Below, one piece after another: positions 42,197-50,079 of a stretch of DNA of 56,611 nt. Position 1 is the stretch's first letter; every line of letters begins with the position of its first letter. Below the pieces are notes generated by a model. That model was not told where the DNA came from. It searched no databases and was given only the letters and a program-made list of their open reading frames with translations. This stretch comes from Frigididesulfovibrio sp031553235 (GTDB lineage: Bacteria > Desulfobacterota > Desulfovibrionia > Desulfovibrionales > Desulfovibrionaceae), in assembly GCA_031553235.1 (NCBI GenBank), contig JAVBLS010000045.1, forward strand, positions 1 through 56,611, in the 5' to 3' direction. The translations under genes were made by a program, and so were the position numbers.

Positions 42197-43615
42197 ATGA
42201 AAACACTCCTTCTCATTGATGACGAACCCTCCTTGCGCCTGCTGCTGCGGGCGGTCATGGAAGATTCCGGCTGGCGGGTGTTCGAGGCCGGCTCGGGCGA
42301 GGAAGGCCTGGCGGCATTCGACGCGGCCGAAGGCGCCGTGGACGTGGTTCTGGTGGATATGAAAATGCCCGGCATGGATGGCCGGGCCACCCTGGCCGCG
42401 TTGCACGAGCGCGACCCCGACCTGCCCGTGGTGTTGCTCACGGCATACGGCACCGTGGGATCGGCTGTGGAAGCCATGAAGGCCGGGGCTTTTGATTACC
42501 TGACCAAGCCGGCCGACAACGACGAATTGGCCCTGACCCTGAACCGGGCCTGGGAATACCGCCGCGTGCTGCGCGAGAATGAGCGTCTGCGTACGGAACT
42601 GGCCGGTGAAGACGCCCTCTCGGCCTTGGCGGGAGAAGGGACGGCCATGCGCCGGATGCGCGATTTCATCCGCCAGGCCGGGCCCAGCGAGGCAACGGTA
42701 CTGATCACCGGTGAGTCCGGCACCGGTAAGGAACTTGTGGCCGAGGCCCTGCACGCTTCCAGTCCCCGGCGTAAGGAGCCGCTGGTGAAAGTCAATTGCG
42801 CGGCCCTGCCCGCCAACCTGCTGGAAAGCGAACTGTTCGGCTATGAGCGCGGAGCCTTTACCGGCGCCGTCAAGGACAAGCCCGGCCGGTTTCTTCTGGC
42901 CCATGGCGGCACGCTTTTTCTCGACGAAATAGGCGAACTGCCCCAATCTCTGCAGGCCAAACTGTTGCGTGTTCTCCAGGAGCGGGTGGTCGAGCCCTTG
43001 GGTTCGGTACGCTCCCGCTCCGTGGACGTCCGCATTCTTGCCGCCACCAACCGTGATTTGCGCAAAGCCGTGGCCGACGGCGAATTCCGCGAGGATCTCT
43101 TCTTCCGTCTGAACGTCCTTGAATTGGAGTCGCCGCCCCTGCGCGAGCGCTTGGAAGATCTGCCTTTGCTCGTGGCCAGGCTTCTGGCCCGACTGTCGGA
43201 AAAGAACCGCAAGAACATCCGCGGCGTCGGTCCGGCATTTCTCCGCGCTCTGGCTGCCTATTGCTGGCCCGGCAACGTGCGCGAACTGGAAAACGTCCTT
43301 GAGCGCTCCCTGATCCTCAGCCGTTCCGACATCCTTGAGCCGGATTCCCTGCCCGCCCATATCGTTGCGGCCGGGCCGGGTTCCGTCGCTTCAACCTATC
43401 CTTTGCCCACCTCGGACCATTCTTCTGCCTTCCCGGCCGAAAACGTACCCGCTTCTGAAGCCGCCTCGCCCCTCGAAGAAGCCGAACGCGCGGCCCTGAT
43501 CCGCACCCTCAACGAGCACGGCGGACACCGTGAAAAAACCGCCGACGCCCTGGGCATCAGTCGCCGTACCCTGCAGTACAAGTTGAAGAAATTCGGTCTC
43601 AGCCGCCGGGGGTGA
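42197..43615 (+). CDS. ZraR/HydG-like sigma-54 response regulator
   Basis: A 472-residue activator, partner of the kinase at 40372. The receiver has DDE at 8-10 and phosphoacceptor Asp54 (LVDMKMPGMDG). The AAA+ domain has GESGTGKE, GYERGAFTGAVKDKPGRF, HGGTLFLDEIGELPQ and CWPGNVRELENVLERSLIL. A Ser/Pro-rich linker (~400-425) joins it to a Fis-type helix-turn-helix (ADALGISRRTLQYKLKKFG). No good ribosome site precedes the ATG; the bases before it come from repeat copy C (TTGCTCTAAGATC). The ZraP-like gene at 28759 with its sigma-54 promoter is a plausible target. Confidence 0.93.
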   Translation: MKTLLLIDDEPSLRLLLRAVMEDSGWRVFEAGSGEEGLAAFDAAEGAVDVVLVDMKMPGMDGRATLAALHERDPDLPVVLLTAYGTVGSAVEAMKAGAFDYLTKPADNDELALTLNRAWEYRRVLRENERLRTELAGEDALSALAGEGTAMRRMRDFIRQAGPSEATVLITGESGTGKELVAEALHASSPRRKEPLVKVNCAALPANLLESELFGYERGAFTGAVKDKPGRFLLAHGGTLFLDEIGELPQSLQAKLLRVLQERVVEPLGSVRSRSVDVRILAATNRDLRKAVADGEFREDLFFRLNVLELESPPLRERLEDLPLLVARLLARLSEKNRKNIRGVGPAFLRALAAYCWPGNVRELENVLERSLILSRSDILEPDSLPAHIVAAGPGSVASTYPLPTSDHSSAFPAENVPASEAASPLEEAERAALIRTLNEHGGHREKTADALGISRRTLQYKLKKFGLSRRG

Positions 43616-43643
43616 TACTCAAGTATATCCAGGGGGGCCGCAT

Positions 43644-43748
43644 ATGAACATCCTGCTGGTGGACGTGTTCCCGGAATTGGAGGAGCATTGGCGGAGCCTG
43701 AGCCACCGGGTGGAAGCGTGCGGCCTCCGGCCGGGCTGGTGTACTTGA
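43644..43748 (+). pseudogene. truncated 34-codon gene start
   Basis: MNILLVDVFPELEEHWRSLS opens a short frame with AGGGGGG nine bases before the ATG. It stops at a TGA that lies on the edge of repeat R1 copy 2. The Val-rich first strand looks like the start of a larger alpha/beta protein (glycosyltransferase- or receiver-like). Nothing downstream continues it, because the repeat and the end of motB follow. It is probably the stub of a gene lost by rearrangement; a real small protein is possible. Confidence 0.4.
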
Positions 43749-43861
43749 GCATTTCACATTTGAAATGCTCGCAAGGATTTGTCGGCAAATCCTTGCCGCC
43801 AAATAGGCGTAGGCGGGCTTTGCCCGCTGTTAAGCGACTACTTGAATCGTAAACTGCTCTA
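43745..43861 (+). repeat. MITE-like repeat R1, copy 2
   Basis: 117 bases, about 93% identical to 23576-23692 and in the same orientation. The left end is TTGAGCATTTCAC; the right end read inward is TAGAGCAGTTTAC. The right edge forms the TAG stop codon of motB on the minus strand. Confidence 0.8.
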
Positions 43862-44578
43862 ATAGTTGACGACGGTCGAGCGAACTTCCGGCCGATGGAA
43901 GTGGAATTCGACGCGAGCGTTTTTGGCGGCCGCGCCGGGTACGTCGGGTGGCACCAAGGGAGTGGTGTCGGCGTAAGCCACGCTGCGGATCAGGGCCGGG
44001 TCGACGCCTTTGGACACCAGGTAACGGACGCAGGCGTTGGCCCGGGCGGAGGAGAGTTCCCACTTGGAAGGGAAGTTCGGGGCGCCGGTTTCGGATCTGT
44101 CGGCATGACCCCGGATCACGAGGAAAACCTTGTATTTCTGCATGACCTCGACAACCTTGTCGAGGGCCTGGGCGCCTTCGGCGGAGAGCACTTCGGAGTT
44201 GGGGTGGAACATGGCGTCGGAGGTGATGTGCAGCATCACGCCCACGTCGTCGGAGGAAATGCCGCTGGACGAAGCGGGCACGGCGTCGGCCAGCAGGTAG
44301 TCCTTGAGCAGCTTGGCGATGGCGTACTGGGATTTTTCGGTCTCGTCCAGCTTGAACTCGCGCTGGTCGAGCTTGTCGACATATTGCACCAGGGGGTTGT
44401 TGGCCGTGCCCACCGGTGAGATCACGTTGGTCGCCTTGGAGGCGTCGGCCTGAAAGTAGCCGGCCAGACCCTCAAGGGTCTCCTTGGGGGCCATGTTGAT
44501 GAGCCACATCAGGAGAAAGAAGGCCATCATGGCCGTAACAAAGTCGGCGTAGGCGACTTTCCAGGATCCTCCGGCCAT
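43859..44578 (-). CDS. motB: flagellar motor stator protein MotB
   Basis: A 239-residue inner-membrane protein that, with MotA, forms the ion-driven stator and anchors it to peptidoglycan. The family start GGSWKVAYADFVTAMMAFFL leads into the single membrane helix, which holds the ion-carrying Asp (YADFV). A plug region and the C-terminal OmpA-like domain follow (VFLVIRGHADRSE, SSARANACVRYLV, NARVEFHFH). The start at 44578 has GGGAGG five bases upstream. The stop TAG belongs to repeat R1 copy 2. It follows motA after 157 bases. Confidence 0.96.
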   Translation of the reverse strand: MAGGSWKVAYADFVTAMMAFFLLMWLINMAPKETLEGLAGYFQADASKATNVISPVGTANNPLVQYVDKLDQREFKLDETEKSQYAIAKLLKDYLLADAVPASSSGISSDDVGVMLHITSDAMFHPNSEVLSAEGAQALDKVVEVMQKYKVFLVIRGHADRSETGAPNFPSKWELSSARANACVRYLVSKGVDPALIRSVAYADTTPLVPPDVPGAAAKNARVEFHFHRPEVRSTVVNY

Positions 44579-44633
44579 GTATACCTCCCGCGGCGCCGAA
44601 AAGCCGGCGGCGCGATCTGCTGCGCACATTTTT

Positions 44634-44651
44634 TCCGCCGTCCGGACGGCG
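44634..44651. repeat. 18-bp palindrome between motA and motB
   Basis: CCGCCGTCCGGACGGCGG is perfectly self-complementary and can form a hairpin in the 157-base motA-motB gap. On the coding strand it is followed by As, not Ts, so it is more likely an mRNA processing or stability element than a terminator. Confidence 0.5.
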
Positions 44652-44735
44652 GGAAACGTCCGCCGTGCGGGGCGGGCGGATTGTTTGTAATGACGTCCCG
44701 GCGAACCTGTTTACCGAAAGCCGAGCGTCCCGGGC

Positions 44736-45581
44736 TCAGCTTCCCTTGAGCTTCTGTTCCATTTCCAGAAAGGTCGGGCGGAAGGTCAGGGGAATGGCCC
44801 GCCGGCCGTATTCCAGGGCCACGATGGGCGAAGAGCCGCGCACGGCCGCGCCTACGGCCTCTTTGATGGCCCGGAAGAACAGGTGCCGTTCGTGGGCCAG
44901 GTTTTCCAGCTTGGCGCCGATGGGGCCGATGAAGCCGTAACAGAGCAGAATGCCCAAAAAAGTACCGATAAGGGCCGCGCCGATGTGCCCGCCCAGTTCT
45001 TTGGGCGGAGCGTCGATGTAGCCCATGGTGATGACCACCCCGAGCACGGCGGCCACAATGCCCATGCCGGGCATTGACTCGGCCATGTGCGAGATGCCGT
45101 GGGCAGGCATGCTTTCTTCGTCGTGCATGGCGGCCATGTCCACGTTCATGAGTTTGTCCAGTTCGTTGCCGTTGCCCGTGGTCAGGTAGATGCGCAGGGT
45201 GTCGCCGATGAAGTAGCAGGCGGCCTTGTCTTTGGCCATGAGCGGGTAGCGGGTGAACAGGGCGCTGTTTTCCGGCTGCTCAATGTCCTTTTCCACGGCG
45301 ATGATGCCTTCGCGCTGCATCTTGGAAAACAGGCCGTAAAGCAGAGCGAGCATTTCAAGGTAATGGTTTTTGCTTGGCCCGTTGCCCATGGCGTGGCCGA
45401 AGCCCTTGAGGCCCAGCTTCAGGGTAAAGGACGAGTTGGAGGCGATGTAGGCCCCGAAGGCGGCCCCGAAAATAATCAGAAATTCGAAGGGTTGGAACAA
45501 AAGAGCCAGGTTGCCGTGAGACAGGATATACCCCACGATGACCGAGGCAGTGACGATGATGTAGCCGACGATGATGAACAT
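44736..45581 (-). CDS. motA: flagellar motor stator protein MotA
   Basis: A 281-residue protein with four membrane helices. Helices 1-2 are near the start (MFIIVGYIIVTASVIVGYIL, PFEFLIIFGAAFGAYIASNS); the cytoplasmic loop includes GLFSKMQREGIIAVEKDIE with the charged residues that contact FliG. Helices 3-4 are GIVAAVLGVVITMGYI and IGAALIGTFLGILLCYGFIG. The end RRAIPLTFRPTFLEMEQKLK fits the family. The start MFIIVGY at 45581 was chosen because the upstream frame is non-hydrophobic and has no family match. It is 161 bases below dxs, so it may have its own promoter. Confidence 0.96.
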   Translation of the reverse strand: MFIIVGYIIVTASVIVGYILSHGNLALLFQPFEFLIIFGAAFGAYIASNSSFTLKLGLKGFGHAMGNGPSKNHYLEMLALLYGLFSKMQREGIIAVEKDIEQPENSALFTRYPLMAKDKAACYFIGDTLRIYLTTGNGNELDKLMNVDMAAMHDEESMPAHGISHMAESMPGMGIVAAVLGVVITMGYIDAPPKELGGHIGAALIGTFLGILLCYGFIGPIGAKLENLAHERHLFFRAIKEAVGAAVRGSSPIVALEYGRRAIPLTFRPTFLEMEQKLKGS

Positions 45582-45742
45582 GTATGGACCGCTCTCACCC
45601 CGTGCCGGACGCACCCGAAGCGCCTGCGCCTGCCGTGTGTTGTGGTTTGGAGGCCGTTTCCCGGTGACCGGGCACAGTACAATCGTTTCTCCAATACATG
45701 AATTCTCAACATATGGGAAGGGCCGGCCGGGCAATCCGTCCG

Positions 45743-47815
45743 CTATGCCCGGTCTTTTTCCACCAACTCGCGCATACGTTGATATATACTATCGGCGTCC
45801 AGTCCCAAAAGTTTACGGAGCTCTTCGGGTTTTCCGTGTTCCACAAATTCGTCCGGCAGGCCCATACGCTGCAGCCGCAGTCCGTGAAGCAGCCCGGTGT
45901 CGTTGTAAAACTCCAGAACAGCCGAAGAAAAGCCGCCGGCCAGACAGCCTTCTTCCAGAACCAGAATGCTCTTGTGGCGGCCGGCGATTTCGCGGAGTTC
46001 GGCTTTGGGCAGCGGTTTGACCCAACGGGCGTTGAGCAGGGTGACCTCTATGCCTTCTTCTTCCAGGCGGGCGGCGGCGGCCAGGGCGGGATGCACCTGG
46101 TTGCCCAGGGCGACGACGGCCAAACCGCCTTCGGCCCGGCGCAGAAATTCCCCTTGGCCGATGGGCAGAGCCTTCAGGGTTTCGGGCAGAGCCGCGCCCA
46201 CTCCCAGACCGCGCGGCCAGCGCAGGGCAAAGGGGCCGTTCTGGGCCAGGGCCGTGGCTAGGCCGTGCATCAGCTCGGCTTCGTCTTTGGGGGCAAAGAG
46301 TACGAGGTTGGGAATATGACGCAAAAAGGCCAGGTCGAAGGCTCCCTGATGGGTGGCGCCGTCTTCGCCGACCAGGCCGGCCCGGTCGATGCAAAAAGTC
46401 ACGGGCAGTTTCTGCAGGCAGACGTCGTGAATCACCTGGTCATAGGCGCGCTGCATGAAGGTGGAGTAGATGGCGGTCACCGGGCGCAGGCCCTGGGTGG
46501 CCAGGCCTGCCGCAAAGGTCACGGCATGCGGCTCGCAGATGCCCACGTCAAAGAAGCGGGAGGGGAATCGCTTGGCAAAGCCGGTCAGGCCGGTGCCTTC
46601 AGGCATGGCCGCAGTAATGGCCACAACGCGCTCGTCCTTTTCTGCCAGCTTGCCCAGGGCATAGGCAAAGGCCTCGGTATACGAGAGCGAGCCGGAACAT
46701 TCCGCGGCCGGGCAGCCGGTTTCAGGCTCGAAGCGGCCCACGCCGTGGAAACCCACGGGGTTGGCTTCGGCCGGGGCATAGCCCCTGCCTTTTTGGGTAA
46801 GCACGTGGATCAGCACGGGCTTGTCCAAATTTGTGGCCAGCCGCAGCACCCTTTGCAGTTCTTCGATGTTGTGCCCGTCCACGGCGCCGATGTAGTTGAA
46901 GCGCAAGGCTTCAAACAGGATGCCGGGGGTGAAGAAGTTTTTGAAACTGTGCTTGCTGCGCCGGGCGATTTCCAGCAGATCATCGCCGATGCCGGGGATG
47001 TTTTGCAGAAAACCCTCAACCTCGCGCTTGACCCGCCGCACCCAGCGGGCCGAAAGGTTGCGGCTCATGAACAGCGACAATGCCCCCACGTTTTTGGAAA
47101 TGGACATCTCATTGTCGTTGAGAATGACGATGAAGCGCCGGTTGAGCGCTCCGGCCTGGTTCATGCCCTCGTAAGCCAGGCCGCCGGTCAGCGAGCCATC
47201 GCCGATGATCGAGACCACATGGTGGTTCTGCCCGGCCACATCGCGAGCCACGGCCATGCCCAGGGCGGCCGAGATGGAGGTGGAGGCATGGCCCACGCCG
47301 AAATGATCGTACGGACTTTCTTCGATGCGCGGGAAGCCGCTGATGCCTCCCAGGGTACGCAGGGTGTTGAAACGTTCCCGCCTGCCGGTGAGCAGCTTGT
47401 AGGGGTAGGTCTGGTGGCCCACGTCCCAGACCAGCTTGTCTTCGGCCGGACTAAAGACCGAGAGCAGGGCCAGGGTCAACTCAACCACGCCCAGAGAGGG
47501 GGCCAGATGCCCGCCGGTGGCGGCCACAGAGGATACCAGTTCGGCCCGGATTTCTGCGGCCAGTTGGCTGAGTTGGGCCTGATCCAGGCACCCCACCATG
47601 GCCGGATGGGTGATGGAGGGCAAAATGGCTTCGCCCGCTCCGGCCGCCGGCACGGCGTCCATGGCCGAGGCGCAGAGGCCCGGCAGGCCCGCGGCGACAG
47701 GGGCCGTCCCGGCGGAGTATTCGGGATGGGCAGCCAGCCAGGCCGCCTGGTCAAAGGGCTTGGGGGTGTTCACGAAAGTCCTTCGCGGGTGATTGTGCTC
47801 GGCAGATGACGTCAT
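45743..47815 (-). CDS. dxs: 1-deoxy-D-xylulose-5-phosphate synthase
   Basis: First enzyme of the MEP pathway; joins pyruvate and glyceraldehyde 3-phosphate using thiamine diphosphate. The transketolase-like parts are VWDVGHQTYPYKLLTGR, FGVGHASTSISAALGMA, the ThDP motif GDGSLTGGLAYEGMNQAG through NDNEMSIS, and the later DRAGLVGEDGATHQGAFD. It is 690 residues from the ATG at 47815, longer than usual by an N-terminal Ala/Pro-rich extension. A GTG at 47773 with AAGGA five bases upstream is a better initiation signal (676 residues). It follows ispA after three bases. Confidence 0.96.
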   Translation of the reverse strand: MTSSAEHNHPRRTFVNTPKPFDQAAWLAAHPEYSAGTAPVAAGLPGLCASAMDAVPAAGAGEAILPSITHPAMVGCLDQAQLSQLAAEIRAELVSSVAATGGHLAPSLGVVELTLALLSVFSPAEDKLVWDVGHQTYPYKLLTGRRERFNTLRTLGGISGFPRIEESPYDHFGVGHASTSISAALGMAVARDVAGQNHHVVSIIGDGSLTGGLAYEGMNQAGALNRRFIVILNDNEMSISKNVGALSLFMSRNLSARWVRRVKREVEGFLQNIPGIGDDLLEIARRSKHSFKNFFTPGILFEALRFNYIGAVDGHNIEELQRVLRLATNLDKPVLIHVLTQKGRGYAPAEANPVGFHGVGRFEPETGCPAAECSGSLSYTEAFAYALGKLAEKDERVVAITAAMPEGTGLTGFAKRFPSRFFDVGICEPHAVTFAAGLATQGLRPVTAIYSTFMQRAYDQVIHDVCLQKLPVTFCIDRAGLVGEDGATHQGAFDLAFLRHIPNLVLFAPKDEAELMHGLATALAQNGPFALRWPRGLGVGAALPETLKALPIGQGEFLRRAEGGLAVVALGNQVHPALAAAARLEEEGIEVTLLNARWVKPLPKAELREIAGRHKSILVLEEGCLAGGFSSAVLEFYNDTGLLHGLRLQRMGLPDEFVEHGKPEELRKLLGLDADSIYQRMRELVEKDRA

Positions 47816-47818
47816 TGC

Positions 47819-48727
47819 TCAGTTTACCCTGTTGACGACATGATCGGCAAGTCCCCGCAACAGCGCGGCCTCGGGCCCGGCCAGGTTTTCCAGGGCGGTC
47901 ACGGCTTCGGCGGCCTTGGTTTGTGCCGCAAGACGACTCTTTTCCAGGCCGATCAGTGTCGGGTAGGTGGGCTTGCCTTTTTCGGCATCGCTGCCCACAG
48001 GCTTGCCCATGATTTTTTCGTCGCCGGCCACGTTCAGCACGTCGTCGGCAATCTGGAAGGCAGCGCCCACGGCCGTGCCATAGCGGCCCATGCGTTCCAC
48101 CTCGGGCTCGGGCGCCCCGGCCAGCACAGCCCCGATCATGCAGGGCGCGCGCAGCAGAGCCCCGGTCTTCATGGCTTGCATGGTCGCGACTTGGGCCAGA
48201 TTTTTGGCCCCCCGGGCCGTATATTGCATGTCCAGAAACTGCCCGCCGACCATACCGGCCCCGCCGGCGGCGGCCGCAACCAGGCCCACGGCCCGGAACG
48301 CGCGTTCCGCCGGAATTTCCCGGGCCTCGGCCATGAGTGCAAAGGCGTCGGTCAGCAGCGAGTCACCGGCCAGAATGGCCGTGGCTTCATCAAATTGCTT
48401 GTGGCATGAGGGCCGGCCCCGGCGCAGGTCGTCGTCGTCCATGGCCGGCAGGTCGTCGTGGATCAGTGAGTAGGTGTGGATACACTCCAGGGCTGCGGCA
48501 AAGGGCAGGGCCGCGTTGTCCTCCAGGCCATACAGCCGGGCGCAGATCAGGCAGAGGGCCGGGCGGATGCGCTTGCCCCCGGCCATGAGGCTGTATTCCA
48601 TGGCCGCCCACAGCCCTTCCGGCGTGCCGGCACGGCGCAAGGCCCGGCTCAGGAAGGCCTCCAGCCGTTCGGCTTCGGCTTTGATAACCAGCTTGACCGC
48701 GTCGGCCGGGGCGACATCAGCGCGCAT
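47819..48727 (-). CDS. ispA: (2E,6E)-farnesyl diphosphate synthase (short-chain polyprenyl synthase)
   Basis: Condenses isopentenyl diphosphate with DMAPP and GPP to farnesyl diphosphate. The 302-residue length matches IspA. Both Asp-rich motifs are present: LIHDDLPAMDDDDLRRGRPS (first) and QIADDVLNVAGDEKIMGKPV (second). GGKRIRPALCL binds diphosphate. The ATG at 48727 overlaps the xseB stop by 11 bases and has GGGGAGG seven bases upstream; ATGs further up lie inside xseB. Neighbours xseB upstream and dxs downstream give the common xseB-ispA-dxs order. Confidence 0.96.
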   Translation of the reverse strand: MRADVAPADAVKLVIKAEAERLEAFLSRALRRAGTPEGLWAAMEYSLMAGGKRIRPALCLICARLYGLEDNAALPFAAALECIHTYSLIHDDLPAMDDDDLRRGRPSCHKQFDEATAILAGDSLLTDAFALMAEAREIPAERAFRAVGLVAAAAGGAGMVGGQFLDMQYTARGAKNLAQVATMQAMKTGALLRAPCMIGAVLAGAPEPEVERMGRYGTAVGAAFQIADDVLNVAGDEKIMGKPVGSDAEKGKPTYPTLIGLEKSRLAAQTKAAEAVTALENLAGPEAALLRGLADHVVNRVN

Positions 48728-48974
48728 CGTCGTCCTCCCCCTCATCTTCGCCGCCCGCTTCATTGCCGGACAGGAACTCCCGTTTGCCTTCCTCGTCGCA
48801 GAGGAAAATCTCGTGTTTGGCCTCGTCCAGCAGCCTGCGGCAGGAATCGGCTAGGGTGCGGCCCTCCTTGTACAAGGCCACATTGCGTTCCAAGGTTACT
48901 TCACCATGTTCCAATTCCCGGACAATGGCCTCCAGGCGCTGCATCTGCTTCTCAAAATCAGGTTTTTTGGCCAT
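48717..48974 (-). CDS. xseB: exodeoxyribonuclease VII small subunit
   Basis: An 85-residue helical protein that binds XseA to form exonuclease VII, which degrades single-stranded DNA. FEKQMQRLEAIVRELEHGEV followed by TLERNVALYKEGRTLADSC is the family's helical hairpin. The C-terminus is an acidic tail (GGEDEGEDDDAR). It lies between the M23 peptidase and ispA. Confidence 0.95.
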   Translation of the reverse strand: MAKKPDFEKQMQRLEAIVRELEHGEVTLERNVALYKEGRTLADSCRRLLDEAKHEIFLCDEEGKREFLSGNEAGGEDEGEDDDAR

Positions 48975-49029
48975 GTGTATCTCTTTTTGTTCGTTCCGGC
49001 TTTTGGGGGGACCTGGCCCTTAAAAGCCG

Positions 49030-50079
49030 TCACATCTTCAGCAACGGAGCGGCGTCGACGGAGTCGCCGGCCACGTACATGGAAAGATGCAGGTGCGGCC
49101 CGGTGACGCGTCCGGTGGCGCCGATGAGGCCCACTGTTTCACCTCGGGAAATTTTCTGACCCACGGCGACGTTGATGTGCGAGAGGTGCAGGTACATGGA
49201 GAAGACGCCGAGGCCATGGTCGACGATCACGGTATTGCCGCCATAATAATGCGCATCGGACAGAACCACAATGCCTGTGTCCACGGCTTCAACGGGTTCG
49301 CCGGTGTGGCCGTCGAAGTCGACGCCGCGGTGCCGGCCGCGCTCTTCGCCGTTGAAGACGCGGCGCAGGCCGTAAACGCTGGTGACCACGCCGGGCACGG
49401 GCCGGAGCATGGGCACCTGCCAGTAGCGCTCGGCGCTGACCTGGGTGACGGCTTCGCGCACGGCCTGCTGTTCGAGCTTGATTCGTTCAAGCTCGGATTT
49501 GGGCGGGTTGACGAATTTGGGATTCACCTTGAGCCGCTGCACCGGGTAGGCGGGGTCGCGCACCGGGATTTCCGCCCGCAAGGTTTCGGTCTTGCCGGAG
49601 GCCATCAAGGTCAGGGATAGGGGTAGTTCCCGGCTTTTCTCGGTCAGGGGCACGGCCAGCAACGCCTCGCAGACTCCACGCGCATCAGGGGCGAGTTCCA
49701 GGGTCCGGCCGCGCCACTCGACGCGGGCCCGCTCAAGACCGACGTAGCCGACCCGGATGAGAAAAGGCTTGCCCGTGTCCGCCGTGTCCGGGGCTTCAAG
49801 GACAAACCCGGCTTCTGGCTGGGGCGCGTTGGGGTTGCGGCCCGCTCCGGAGAGCAGGGAACGCACGGTGGAAAACCGTTCGGCCTTGATCTGCGTGGGC
49901 GCCGGGGCCTTGGCGGGCGGGGCCGAAGCCCAGGTATCGTCGTGAGGCGCGGGTGCGCCCGGCCCGGGGGCGGTTTGCGGAGGAACCGCCGTTTCCGGCG
50001 GCTTTTGGGCGCAGCCGACCGGCAGGATCAGGAACATCAGAACGAGTGCGGCCAAAACCCGCGTCAGGCACAAACGCAT
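49030..50079 (-). CDS. M23 family metallopeptidase (LytM), envelope-attached or secreted
   Basis: A 349-residue exported protein. The signal segment VLAALVLMFLILPVGCAQK ends in a Cys with an imperfect lipobox (PVGC). A Pro-rich linker follows, then an Ig-like region, then the C-terminal LytM domain with zinc ligands HRGVDFDG (H-x3-D) and HLHLS (H-x-H), plus NTVIVDHGLGVFSMYLHLS and VGLIGATGRVTGPH. Such enzymes cut peptidoglycan cross-links or activate amidases. The ATG at 50079 overlaps the xseA stop by one base, with GGAGG six bases upstream; the longer open frame above is only xseA antiphase sequence. Confidence 0.9.
   Translation of the reverse strand: MRLCLTRVLAALVLMFLILPVGCAQKPPETAVPPQTAPGPGAPAPHDDTWASAPPAKAPAPTQIKAERFSTVRSLLSGAGRNPNAPQPEAGFVLEAPDTADTGKPFLIRVGYVGLERARVEWRGRTLELAPDARGVCEALLAVPLTEKSRELPLSLTLMASGKTETLRAEIPVRDPAYPVQRLKVNPKFVNPPKSELERIKLEQQAVREAVTQVSAERYWQVPMLRPVPGVVTSVYGLRRVFNGEERGRHRGVDFDGHTGEPVEAVDTGIVVLSDAHYYGGNTVIVDHGLGVFSMYLHLSHINVAVGQKISRGETVGLIGATGRVTGPHLHLSMYVAGDSVDAAPLLKM

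Noticed and set aside
46265..47809. A 514-codon plus-strand frame opposite dxs
   Set aside because: Antisense shadow; His/Gln/Gly-rich composition without domains, while the minus strand gives a clear Dxs.
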